Source of the DNA: Nocardia rhizosphaerihabitans
GTDB taxonomy: Bacteria > Actinomycetota > Actinomycetes > Mycobacteriales > Mycobacteriaceae
Direction: 5' to 3'
Assembly: GCF_014646295.1 (NCBI RefSeq)
Contig: NZ_BMNE01000003.1
Coordinates: 429,965-493,964 of the forward strand
DNA: 64,000 bases
Below, piece after piece: positions 44,380-52,816 of the stretch. The number at the start of each line of letters is the position of its first letter. Position 1 is the stretch's first letter. The translations under genes and the position numbers were made by a program. The notes below the pieces were generated by a model, which worked only from the letters and a program-made list of their open reading frames with translations, did no database searches and was not told the origin of the DNA.

Positions 44380-45443
44380 CGAACGACTCCGATCATCCGC
44401 AGGCTGTCGACGATGCGGGTGGTCTGCTCGGCGGACCCCACTTCCGCCGGATCGCCCACCGCCGCTGCGGTGATGTTCGCTTTCGGTCCCTGCCGGACGA
44501 ACGGAATGATCTTGTTCTGAATGAGGTCCACCAGCGTGGACATGTTCGACCGGGAGGACAAATCCAACGGCCGGTTGCCGAACAGCATCGGCACGGTGGC
44601 CTTCATCAGGTCGTTGGAGGCCGAGATCATCGGTGCGAGGAAGAGCGAGGAGTGCGCGACCGGGCCCAAGTTCGCGAAGATGAAGATGATCCCGATCACC
44701 GCCTGGACGGTTTCGACAAGGTGCGGTGTGCCCTCGTCGGTGAGCATCGGCCGCAGGGTCGGCAGCATATCCACCGTTGCGGAGACGGTGGTGTCGAGGC
44801 CGTCCAGCAGCGCATCCAGACTGCCCAGGTCGTTCGCGACGTCGGAGAGGTCGGTGCCGATGACGCCGAAGACCCGTGCGGTGTCGGCCGGATTCTGCGG
44901 CAGCGCGGCGTTGAGCTGGCGGACGGTGTCCTGCAGGTCGGTGACCATGCCACTGCCGAGCGAGGTCGCCAGCCCCGCCATGGTGTCCTCGATTTGCGGG
45001 GCACGCGTGGTCTGCGTCATCGGAATGGTCGCGCCCGACGCCAGGGCGGGTGCGCTGGTGCGTGGCGGAGTGGTGACGGCGATGTAGACATCGCCGAGCG
45101 GGGTGGTCTGGCGCAGTTCGACCTGGATATCGGCGGGCAGCTTGATATTGCGCTGCACCGCGACATCGGCGACGACGAACCCGCGGCCGATGCCGCTGTC
45201 GCGCTTGGTCACGTCGGTCACCGTCACGCCGGTGAGCTTGCCGACCTCGACGCCGTCGGCGATCAGCTTGGCACCGGGCGGCAGGTTGAGCACGTCGGCG
45301 AATTCCAGGTGCAGCGGGTAGGTCTCGCCGGAGACCGAGGTGCCCGGCAACGGGACAGCAGCGGGATCGAAGCCGCAGCCGCTCACTGCCATCACCGACA
45401 GGGCGGCCGCTGCCGCGGCGGTACGTGTGCGTAGTCGAGTCAT
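44376..45443 (-). CDS. mceE: MceE, Mce lipoprotein
   Basis: A 355-residue MCE protein with a lipobox (ALSVMAVSGC, Cys near residue 23) as usual for MceE. The MCE domain (YPLHLEFADVLNLPPGAKLI) follows, then helices with VIGIIFIFANLGPVAHSSLF. Lipid anchoring in the outer leaflet distinguishes it from the other subunits. ATG 45443 overlaps mceD's stop by 4 nt. Confidence 0.92.
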   Translation of the reverse strand: MTRLRTRTAAAAAALSVMAVSGCGFDPAAVPLPGTSVSGETYPLHLEFADVLNLPPGAKLIADGVEVGKLTGVTVTDVTKRDSGIGRGFVVADVAVQRNIKLPADIQVELRQTTPLGDVYIAVTTPPRTSAPALASGATIPMTQTTRAPQIEDTMAGLATSLGSGMVTDLQDTVRQLNAALPQNPADTARVFGVIGTDLSDVANDLGSLDALLDGLDTTVSATVDMLPTLRPMLTDEGTPHLVETVQAVIGIIFIFANLGPVAHSSLFLAPMISASNDLMKATVPMLFGNRPLDLSSRSNMSTLVDLIQNKIIPFVRQGPKANITAAAVGDPAEVGSAEQTTRIVDSLRMIGVVR

Positions 45444-46537
45444 CGTGCGCCCACCGTTCCGAGAATGATGTGTGCCATCGAGATCTTCGTAGTTCCACTG
45501 ACCGGGTCGAGACATCCGCCCGGCGTCAGGACATTGATCGCCGCGCACACTTGCGCGGGGTCACCGGGCAGGGTGACGTTCGGCGTCGCGTAGGCGACCG
45601 AGATCGCACCGGTGGCGGGATCGACCGTGTTGGTGAACGCGCTGGTCAGCGAGGGGACCATCGTCATCAGCTCGCTGAGTCCGGCCACGCCGGCCTGCAG
45701 CATCTCGGGTAGGTTCTCCACCCGCTCGAGCTTGGCCAGCAGCGGCCCGCCGAACATCACGGTGAGGTCGTTGAGCGCCGGTAGGACATCGATCAGCTCC
45801 CGGACCGTGGTGATCACCGGCGGTACCACCTGGTCGCTGACCGTGACCAGCGCAGGGGTGAGGCGGGTCAGGTAGTCCTTGACCTCGGGCCAGTAGTGCG
45901 CGGCACTGCTGGCCAGGGAACTGAGCGCGTCCAGCAGCGCGCCGATGTGACCGATCGCGGCGTCGGGCGAGTTCAGCGCCGAGCCGAGCTTGTGGATGAT
46001 CGTGTTGACCTGCTCACCGGTGCCCGCCGTGGTGTTGTCCAGCGCGGCGATACCGCGCTCGAGGACATCCTCCCCGGGACCGTCGGGGCCGTTGAGCTGG
46101 TCGGCGAGATCGGCCAGCGCCGCGAACGTTTGGCTCAGGCTCTTCGGCGTCACCGATTTGGTGATGCAGTGCGACGAATCCCAACCCGCCCCTTCGGGTT
46201 CGGCGCCGATCAGCGCGAGCTGACGGTCGGCGACGAGCGAGTCGGCCATGGTAGTCGCACCGACGTCGACGGGCAGCTTCCGCGACTCCGGGACCGTGAA
46301 TTCGACCCGGGCGGTCGCGCCCTGCGGGGAAACACGGGTGATCGAGCCGACCTTGATTCCCATGATGGTGACCGCGCTGCCCTCGTACAGGCCGATCGCA
46401 TCGGGCATATCGGCGCAGTACGAGCGCATCGTCGGGGTCGGTTTCGCGATTTTGTAGGCACCGACGGCCACCAGGCCGACGATCAGGACGACCGCCACCG
46501 ACAGGAAGCCCCGGGAACCGAGCAAGCGGGTGAGCAT
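45440..46537 (-). CDS. mceD: MceD, Mce-family lipid transfer protein
   Basis: A 365-residue MCE protein with an N-terminal anchor (FLSVAVVLIVGLVAVGAYKI) and the MCE domain beginning RSYCADMPDAIGLYEGSAVT. The C-terminal tail has paired cysteines (QVCAAINVLTPGGCLD). ATG 46537 overlaps the mceC stop by 1 nt. Confidence 0.92.
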   Translation of the reverse strand: MLTRLLGSRGFLSVAVVLIVGLVAVGAYKIAKPTPTMRSYCADMPDAIGLYEGSAVTIMGIKVGSITRVSPQGATARVEFTVPESRKLPVDVGATTMADSLVADRQLALIGAEPEGAGWDSSHCITKSVTPKSLSQTFAALADLADQLNGPDGPGEDVLERGIAALDNTTAGTGEQVNTIIHKLGSALNSPDAAIGHIGALLDALSSLASSAAHYWPEVKDYLTRLTPALVTVSDQVVPPVITTVRELIDVLPALNDLTVMFGGPLLAKLERVENLPEMLQAGVAGLSELMTMVPSLTSAFTNTVDPATGAISVAYATPNVTLPGDPAQVCAAINVLTPGGCLDPVSGTTKISMAHIILGTVGAR

Positions 46538-47571
46538 CAGCAGGTCCTTCCAGGAACGGGGATGCACAGCTGCGGCGCGGTGATCGTCTGGCCGGAGCGG
46601 TCGACGGTGAGCGCGCCGTCCGGGCCGGTCAGCGTGTCGAACCGGGCGCTGAACGACTTCAGCGAGGTGAGCAGCGCACCGAGCTTGCCGCCGAGCTCGT
46701 CGAGCTTGGCGATCGAATCGGCCAACGGCTGTGCGGGGTCCTTCAGCGTGGTGTTCCACGCCACGGCCAGCGGGCTGACCTGGGTCATCACCTTGGCCAG
46801 GTCAGCAAGCGCGTCGCCGACCGCGATCTTGTTGTTCTCGACCAGCGTCTCCAGAATGCGGAAGCGGTCGATGAACTTACCGACCACCGCCTTGTTCGCG
46901 GCCAGGGCGGAAATGTATTCGTCGGAGAACGTCAGTGCCTGGGAGACTTGCGCGTTCTGCTGGTCGAGGATCCCGACGATGGTGTCGACCGCGGTGACCA
47001 TGCGGCGGAAGCCATCCGGGCCACCCTCGACTGCCGCGGTGAGCGCGCCGAAATTCTGCCGCAGCACATCGCCGTCGAGTTCCTGGACCGGTTTGATGGC
47101 GTCCTGGAACAGTCGCGGCAAGCTGTAGGGGAGTTTGACCCGATCAGCGGGAATCACTGTGCTGCCAAGGGCTTTGGTGCCCGCGGGGATGACGGCGAGG
47201 TAGTGACCGCCGACGATCGTGAGCATCCGGATCGACAAGGTGGTCTGGTCGCCGACGAACACCTTGCGATCCACCGTGAACTGCAGTCGCACGCGGTTGG
47301 ATTCGAGGTCGAGGGACTTCACCGTGCCCGATGGCACGCCGGCGACCCGGACGTCGTCGCCGACGCGCAACGAGGCGGCGTCGGTGAGGAAGGCGGTGTA
47401 GGTGCGCACCCCGGTCTGCAGGGTGGAGGCCACCGCGATACCGGCGGCGACCACGATCATGGCCACCAATCCGATGGCGCCCCAGCGGATATCGCTGCGC
47501 CGCCGCGTCGCGTCGTCGGGTGCGGGCTTGCCCTTGCGTGTCAGCCGTGAGCGCATGGTCTGCATGGTCAT
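46537..47571 (-). CDS. mceC: MceC, Mce-family lipid transfer protein
   Basis: A 344-residue MCE protein with a basic cytoplasmic start (RSRLTRKGKPAPDD), an anchor helix (GAIGLVAMIVVAAGIAVAST), the MCE domain (YTAFLTDAASLRVGDDVRVA) and a C-terminal PQLCIPVPGRTC. ATG 47571 gives the same 4-nt overlap seen elsewhere in the operon; GTG 47580 is the alternative start. Confidence 0.91.
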   Translation of the reverse strand: MTMQTMRSRLTRKGKPAPDDATRRRSDIRWGAIGLVAMIVVAAGIAVASTLQTGVRTYTAFLTDAASLRVGDDVRVAGVPSGTVKSLDLESNRVRLQFTVDRKVFVGDQTTLSIRMLTIVGGHYLAVIPAGTKALGSTVIPADRVKLPYSLPRLFQDAIKPVQELDGDVLRQNFGALTAAVEGGPDGFRRMVTAVDTIVGILDQQNAQVSQALTFSDEYISALAANKAVVGKFIDRFRILETLVENNKIAVGDALADLAKVMTQVSPLAVAWNTTLKDPAQPLADSIAKLDELGGKLGALLTSLKSFSARFDTLTGPDGALTVDRSGQTITAPQLCIPVPGRTC

Positions 47572-48563
47572 CCGTTGCACAGTGTGATCCTTTGCCCGCT
47601 GATGAGCACTTGCAGTGGTTGCGGTGCCTGAGCGGCCCCGTGGCTGCAGGTCGAACTACCCGAGGCCGGGATGAGATCGGACAGCGATTGCAGCAGTGCC
47701 GGAACCTGGTTCATCGTCTCGACCGCCTGCCGCTTGTCGGGAATCGCGTTGCGGATCAGGTTGTCGATATCGGGATTGGGCCGCCCGGTCAGACCGAGCG
47801 TGGTGAGCATGCTCGTGGTCGGTCGCAGCACCGGGGGAATGGTGAGGGAGAAGTCGATCAGGCCGCCGACGCGTTCCTGCAGTGTCGTGAACAGGTCGGT
47901 GAGCCGGGAGACCATCACCATCGCGTTGCCAGAGCGGCCACCGATCTGCTCGGCCAGCATCGACAGGTTGCGCACGAGGGTCGAGAGCATCGCCTGGCGG
48001 TCGGTCGTGTACTTGCTCAGCGTCTCGATCGCGTCGAGGGCCGGGCCGAGGCCGGTGCCGTTGCCTTCGATCACGGCGAGCAGGCTCGTCGCGAACTGGT
48101 TCAGATCAGCGGGGGTGAATTCGGCCAGTACCGGCTGCAGGCCGTTGAACAGGGTGGTGATGTCGAAGGCGGGCACCGTGTGGTCGGTGCCGATGGTGGT
48201 GCCGGGGTCGACGTTCCCTGCGGGCACATCGGCCTGCTGCACATCGAGATACCGCTGCCCGGTGAGGTTCAGGAAGCGGATCGCGAGGGTGTTGTTGGCG
48301 TACATCGGGTGGCCTTGTTCCATGTCGAACGACACCACCGCGCGGGCGTCGCGCAGCTCGACGCTCTTCACCTTGCCCACGCGAACACCGAACAGCCGCA
48401 CGTCGTTTCCGCTGCGCAGGCCGTTGGCGTCGGTGAATTCAGCGGTGTAGGAAATGGTGTCGTCGATCGGCTTGGACAGCGCCTGGAGGACGCCGACCAG
48501 CAGTAGCAGCATCGCGACGGCGAACACCGCGAGCCGGATGATCAGGGAGGTTGCCGATTTCAT
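47568..48563 (-). CDS. mceB: MceB, Mce-family lipid transfer protein
   Basis: A 331-residue MCE protein: anchor helix LAVFAVAMLLLLVGVLQAL, MCE domain from SYTAEFTDANGLRSGNDVRL, then a helical region. The C terminus has two cysteines (STCSHG and ITLCNG). ATG overlaps the mceA stop by 4 nt. Confidence 0.93.
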   Translation of the reverse strand: MKSATSLIIRLAVFAVAMLLLLVGVLQALSKPIDDTISYTAEFTDANGLRSGNDVRLFGVRVGKVKSVELRDARAVVSFDMEQGHPMYANNTLAIRFLNLTGQRYLDVQQADVPAGNVDPGTTIGTDHTVPAFDITTLFNGLQPVLAEFTPADLNQFATSLLAVIEGNGTGLGPALDAIETLSKYTTDRQAMLSTLVRNLSMLAEQIGGRSGNAMVMVSRLTDLFTTLQERVGGLIDFSLTIPPVLRPTTSMLTTLGLTGRPNPDIDNLIRNAIPDKRQAVETMNQVPALLQSLSDLIPASGSSTCSHGAAQAPQPLQVLISGQRITLCNG

Positions 48564-49624
48564 CGCGGTCCTTCCGTGCCGAGGGCGCTCGGGCCTGCCA
48601 GGGCCGCGAGCGGGCCGGCCAGACCGGGCACGCCCTGCAGTGCGACCGACACCTGCAGCGTCGGTCCCTGCGGGGTGTCGGCGAATGCCGCGTTCAACCG
48701 GCGCAGCAGTTCACCGAGCTCGGCGTCGGATTGTTCCGGGCGTGGCAGCGTGGCCGCCAGCGCCGACAGAATCGGCGTCAGCATGGCGGTGTACTCGGAG
48801 TAGTACTTCCCCGTGGTGTCGAGGGTGGCGACCAGGGCTGAAAGCAGGTCGTCCTTGAGCATGTTCACGTTGGCGTTGAACTTCTCGACCTTGCCCGGCT
48901 GCGCGAGATAGGGGTTGGAGAACGGTGCGTACAGGACCGAGACCAGACCGTCGACGGTGGAGGGCAGGCCCTTCAGCGTGTTGCCGTACTGGGTGAGCAG
49001 ATACGGCGCGGGCAGCCGCTGGGTGTCGGCGACAGCCTGCGAGACCGCGACTATGGTCTCGATCAGCGGAGTGAATGCGCTGGTGTCGTCGGCGAGCCGG
49101 TGCAGCAGTCCGGTCAGTTCGGGTGTCAGCACATCGTTGGTCAGATCACCCAGCGAATTCAGCAGGGCGGTGATGGTGGCGTCGACGGTTCGATCCGCGT
49201 TGGCGCCGGTCAGATCCACGGTTCGGGCCTTGTCCAGCGACGTACCGCCCTTGCCCGATTTCAGGATGACCTCGCTGATGCCGAACAGGTTGCCCGGCGC
49301 GTAGTCCATCGTCAGCGCGTCGGTCAGTTCGGCGGAGTGGGTCCTGTCGAGCTTCAACATCAGGCGCTGTCCGCCCTCGTTCATTCGCTCGATGCCCTCG
49401 ACCTTGCCGATGCGGATACCGTCGTATCGCACGTCGGTGCCCTGCTGGACACCGCTGCCGACCTTCTCGGTGAGGACCGTCACCGGCATGAGGTTCGGGT
49501 CGGTTTTCGCTGGCGTGAACTGCCAGACCAGCACTCCGACGGCGACGATCGCCGCCGTCGCGAGGCCGGTGCGCCGAGCGGCGCGGGGACTGACCGCCAC
49601 GCCGGGCATTCCAAATGCGGGCAT
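48560..49624 (-). CDS. mceA: MceA, Mce-family lipid transfer protein
   Basis: A 354-residue MCE protein: anchor helix GLATAAIVAVGVLVW, MCE domain with MPVTVLTEKVGSGVQQGTDV and YAPGNLFGISEVIL. First of six Mce genes, 10 bp after yrbEB. Its length is short relative to MceA proteins that have long Pro-rich tails. Confidence 0.92.
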   Translation of the reverse strand: MPAFGMPGVAVSPRAARRTGLATAAIVAVGVLVWQFTPAKTDPNLMPVTVLTEKVGSGVQQGTDVRYDGIRIGKVEGIERMNEGGQRLMLKLDRTHSAELTDALTMDYAPGNLFGISEVILKSGKGGTSLDKARTVDLTGANADRTVDATITALLNSLGDLTNDVLTPELTGLLHRLADDTSAFTPLIETIVAVSQAVADTQRLPAPYLLTQYGNTLKGLPSTVDGLVSVLYAPFSNPYLAQPGKVEKFNANVNMLKDDLLSALVATLDTTGKYYSEYTAMLTPILSALAATLPRPEQSDAELGELLRRLNAAFADTPQGPTLQVSVALQGVPGLAGPLAALAGPSALGTEGPR

Positions 49625-49634
49625 TGCTTGACCT

Positions 49635-50498
49635 CTATCCGGAGAAGGTGATCGGCGAGGTGAAACCCCACATCACCAACGTCATGATCATGTCGAGTGT
49701 GATGATGGCGACCAGGCTGCCCCGGATGGCGCGACCCGAGGCGATACCGACGCCTTCTGGTCCGCCGAAGGCGAAAAAGCCCTGATAGCAATGGATGAGG
49801 ATGACCGCCACCGCGAACACGACGACCTTGATCACGGCGAAGAGCACATCCCAGCTGACGAGGAACTCGGTGAAGTAGTGCGTGTACACACCGTTCGGCT
49901 CGCCGTGTAGCACGGTGACTATGAGAGCGGAGGCGGTGTAGCTGAGGACCAGCGCGATCAGGAACGTCGGCACAATCGAGACGATGGCCGCGATGACGCG
50001 CGTGGTGACGACGAACGGGACCGACCGGATACCGAGCGATTCGATGGCGTCGATCTCCTCGGAGATCCGCATGGCGCCGATCTCGGCGGTCATGCGGCAG
50101 CCGGCTTGCGCGGCGAAACCGACCCCGGCGGCGATCGGCGCCAGCTCTCTGGTGTTCGCGAACGCCGAGATCAGGCCGGTGATCTGTCCCAGCGACACCA
50201 TGTTCAGCGCGCTGTAGGCCTCGATGGCCGTCGACGCGCCGACCGAGCCGCCCATGACGACCATGACGGCCGCGGTGCCGCCGCCCACGATGATCGAGCC
50301 GCGCCCCCACGTCATGTTCGTGATCGTCTGCATCACCTGGGCCCGGTAGTGCCGCATGGTCAGCGGGATGGCCGCCAGGACCTGCCAGGCGAAACTGAGC
50401 GCGAATCCGGCCGTGTCGAACGGCGCCCAGACGTCGACGCGCCGCCGCAGCCAGGCCAGCGGCCGAATCGGTGCCGGGACATAGGAACTCGCCGCCAT
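49635..50498 (-). CDS. yrbEB: YrbEB, Mce permease subunit
   Basis: A 287-residue MlaE/YrbE permease with about five membrane helices. The conserved region AGCRMTAEIGAMRISEEIDA followed by ESLGIRSVPFVVTTRV (the EQ-loop-like cytoplasmic helix) is near residue 135. Forms the permease heterodimer with YrbEA under the Mce tunnel. ATG overlaps the yrbEA stop by 1 nt (TAATG). Confidence 0.94.
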   Translation of the reverse strand: MAASSYVPAPIRPLAWLRRRVDVWAPFDTAGFALSFAWQVLAAIPLTMRHYRAQVMQTITNMTWGRGSIIVGGGTAAVMVVMGGSVGASTAIEAYSALNMVSLGQITGLISAFANTRELAPIAAGVGFAAQAGCRMTAEIGAMRISEEIDAIESLGIRSVPFVVTTRVIAAIVSIVPTFLIALVLSYTASALIVTVLHGEPNGVYTHYFTEFLVSWDVLFAVIKVVVFAVAVILIHCYQGFFAFGGPEGVGIASGRAIRGSLVAIITLDMIMTLVMWGFTSPITFSG

Positions 50499-51352
50499 TA
50501 CGCCATCCTTGTCGGGAAGAACATGGTGACCACCTGGGTGATCGCGGTGTTGGCGACAGCGATCGAGACCACTGACAGGATCACCGCCGCGTTGACACCG
50601 TCGGCCACGCCACGTGGCCCGCCCCTGGCCTCCAGCCCGCGCTGGCAAGCGATCAGGACTACCAGCAGACCGAAGATCAGCGACTTGATCACCGACACCC
50701 ACACGTCGAACGAAGTGGTGAAGGCCCCGAACGACTCCCAATAGCTACCGGGGGTGACTCCGAGCGCGACCACAGCCATGACGTATCCCGCGGTGACGCC
50801 CACAACGAGGATCAGGATGTTGATCAGCGGTGCGACCGCCAGCATCGCGGCCATGCGTGGCACCACGAGACGCCGGACCGGGTCGATGCCCATCACCCGC
50901 ATGGCGTCCACTTCCTCGCGGATGGTGCGGGCCCCGAGATCCGCCGCGATCGCCGCGGCTCCCGCTCCGCCCAGCAACAGGCCGGTCGCCAGCGGGGCGC
51001 CTTGTTTGATCACGCCGAGCCCACCCGCGGCGCCGATCAGCGAGTCCGCGCCGATCTGGCGCACGATGTTGCCGACCTGCGCCGATACGATCACGCCGAA
51101 CGGGATCGCCACCAGCACTCCGGGAATCGCGGTCACCGTGATCAGGAACCACGCCTGCCGCATCGATTCCCGCCAATGGAAACGGAACCGCGCCGCGTCC
51201 GATGCCCCCGCGCTCGCCGCTTCTGCCCCCAAGCGCAGGGAGCGCCCGAATGTAGCCAGGCCGGACAGCACGGTATCGGAAACATTGGCGCGCAGTACCC
51301 GCGTCGCGGTGTCCTTCTCCGACTCGTCGGTCGAATCCGGTGTGCTCCCCAC
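50498..51352 (-). CDS. yrbEA: YrbEA, Mce permease subunit
   Basis: A 284-residue MlaE/YrbE permease with the conserved GARTIREEVDAMRVMGIDPV segment near residue 140 and hydrophobic helices on both sides. GTG 51352 has AAAGGGGG 8 nt upstream and is preferred over GTG 51361. First gene of a ten-gene minus operon (yrbEAB, mceA-F, Mas, DUF445). Operator site B lies 51 bp upstream. The ATPase (MceG/Mkl) is not in this window, as usual for mce loci. Confidence 0.93.
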   Translation of the reverse strand: MGSTPDSTDESEKDTATRVLRANVSDTVLSGLATFGRSLRLGAEAASAGASDAARFRFHWRESMRQAWFLITVTAIPGVLVAIPFGVIVSAQVGNIVRQIGADSLIGAAGGLGVIKQGAPLATGLLLGGAGAAAIAADLGARTIREEVDAMRVMGIDPVRRLVVPRMAAMLAVAPLINILILVVGVTAGYVMAVVALGVTPGSYWESFGAFTTSFDVWVSVIKSLIFGLLVVLIACQRGLEARGGPRGVADGVNAAVILSVVSIAVANTAITQVVTMFFPTRMA

Positions 51353-51402
51353 TGAGCGCACCCCCTTTCACCACTCTCGACCGTGGTTCATATTTTGATA
51401 GT

Positions 51403-51420
51403 TGACTGTACGGGCGGTCA
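51403..51420. promoter_or_regulatory. Operator site B (between mce operon and ADH/ALDH operon)
   Basis: TGACTGTACGGGCGGTCA, one mismatch to the shared operator. On the plus strand it overlaps TTGACT (51402-51407), followed after 19 nt by TATGCT (51427-51432). It lies midway between the divergent mce and alcohol/aldehyde dehydrogenase transcription units and could control both. Confidence 0.8.
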
Positions 51421-51518
51421 GCGTCGTATGCTATACCTCACAACGACAAAAAGTTCTCAAAATCGGAAATCCTCGGAAGGTGTGATCGTGGTGGCCAATT
51501 CCTCCAGCGGGCAGGCAG

Positions 51519-51710
51519 CTCATCGGCGTACCCAAGGGCGACGCTGATCCACACGACCTGATCCCGCGGCTGATCGAGCTGTGGCGTACCGGCGATTTTC
51601 CCTTCGACCGGTTGATCCAGAGATACCCGTTCGAGCGGATCGACGACGCGATCGCGGCGGTCCGCGCAGGCAAAGCCACCAAACCCGTTCTGATATTCGA
51701 GGAAGCATGA
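51519..51710 (+). pseudogene. C-terminal remnant of a zinc alcohol dehydrogenase
   Basis: 63 codons in frame 51519 encode the C terminus of an MDR alcohol dehydrogenase: LIGVPKGDADPHDLIPRLIE, LWRTGDFPFDRLIQRYPFE, then KATKPVLIFEEA. It is homologous to the C terminus of the intact enzyme that follows (LLIPRLLELWRQGRFPFDQLI). Upstream, a GTG at 51482 after GGAAGG opens a different frame (+1 offset) that ends after 21 codons, so start signals remain but the central about 300 codons are gone. The stop overlaps the next gene's ATG, showing an ancestral two-ADH operon. Confidence 0.85.
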
Positions 51711-52816
51711 GTACTGTTCGAACACGAGCCGCGGTCCTACGCGCGGCAGACGGACCGTTTCAGGTGGAGGACGTCGAAATCGACGCCCCCGGCCCCGGAC
51801 AGGTCCTGGTGCGGATCGCCGGCGTCGGCATCTGCCACAGCGATTTCCTGCCGCGGACGCCGATGGCGAAGCCGCCGATCGTCACCGGACACGAAGGGTC
51901 CGGTGTCGTAGCGGCGCTCGGCGCCGGCGTCACCGACCTCGCGATCGGCGATCACGTCGTGCTGTCGTTCGATTCCTGTGGTGACTGCCGCAACTGCCTG
52001 GACGCTCAGCCCGCATACTGCACGAGCTTCTGGCCGCGCAACATGTCGGGATTCCGGCCCGGACGGCCGACGAACGTCCGTGACGCGCAAGGGCAACCGG
52101 TGAAAGGGAACTGGTTCGGTCAGTCTTCTTTCGCCGAGTACAGCGTCGTCGCCGCCCGCAACGCGGTGAAGGTCGATCCTTCGCTACCACTCGAGCTGCT
52201 CGGACCACTGTCCTGCGGAGTGCTGACCGGAGCAGGCTCGGTGTTCACCTCGCTCGACGTCCAGGCGGGATCCAGCTTGGCCGTCTTCGGGACCGGGACG
52301 GTCGGATTGTCGGCCGTCATGGCCGCCCGGGTTGCGGGAGCCGCGGTCATCGTCGCGGTGGATGTGAATCCGGATCGATTGCGCTTGGCCGAGAAGCTCG
52401 GTGCGACAAACACTTTCGTCGCGGACACCGAGGATCTGGTGGAGGTCGTCAAGGCGTTGGTGCCGGGCGGGCTCGACTACTCGCTCGATACGACCGGGGT
52501 GCCCGCGGTTGTCTCGAACGCCATCGACGTGCTCCGCCTGCGCGGTGTGTGCGGCTGTGTCGGCGTGCAGTTGAAGCCGCTGCTCGTGCGGCCCGATCAG
52601 CTCGCGTTCGGCCGGACGATCAAGGGCATTCTCGAAGGTGACAGTGTCCCGAAGCTGTTGATTCCCCGGCTGCTTGAGCTGTGGCGGCAGGGCCGCTTCC
52701 CGTTCGACCAACTCATCCGAACCTTCCCGCTCGAGCAGATCAACGAGGCCGAGCGGGCCATGAAGTCCGGCGCGGTGGTCAAACCCGTGCTGGTCCCACG
52801 AAAGGACGTGTCATGA
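51707..52816 (+). CDS. Zinc-dependent alcohol dehydrogenase (aryl/allylic-alcohol type)
   Basis: A 369-residue MDR enzyme. Catalytic zinc ligands are in GVGICHSDF and GHEGSGVV, structural zinc cysteines in CGDCRNCLDAQPAYC near residues 88-102, Rossmann motif FGTGTVGLSAVMA near 200. It resembles benzyl-alcohol/geraniol dehydrogenases. ATG 51707 overlaps the stop of the ADH remnant, and its stop overlaps the ALDH start (ATGA), so alcohol is passed to acid in one coupled operon opposite the mce importer. Confidence 0.93.
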   Translation: MSTVRTRAAVLRAADGPFQVEDVEIDAPGPGQVLVRIAGVGICHSDFLPRTPMAKPPIVTGHEGSGVVAALGAGVTDLAIGDHVVLSFDSCGDCRNCLDAQPAYCTSFWPRNMSGFRPGRPTNVRDAQGQPVKGNWFGQSSFAEYSVVAARNAVKVDPSLPLELLGPLSCGVLTGAGSVFTSLDVQAGSSLAVFGTGTVGLSAVMAARVAGAAVIVAVDVNPDRLRLAEKLGATNTFVADTEDLVEVVKALVPGGLDYSLDTTGVPAVVSNAIDVLRLRGVCGCVGVQLKPLLVRPDQLAFGRTIKGILEGDSVPKLLIPRLLELWRQGRFPFDQLIRTFPLEQINEAERAMKSGAVVKPVLVPRKDVS

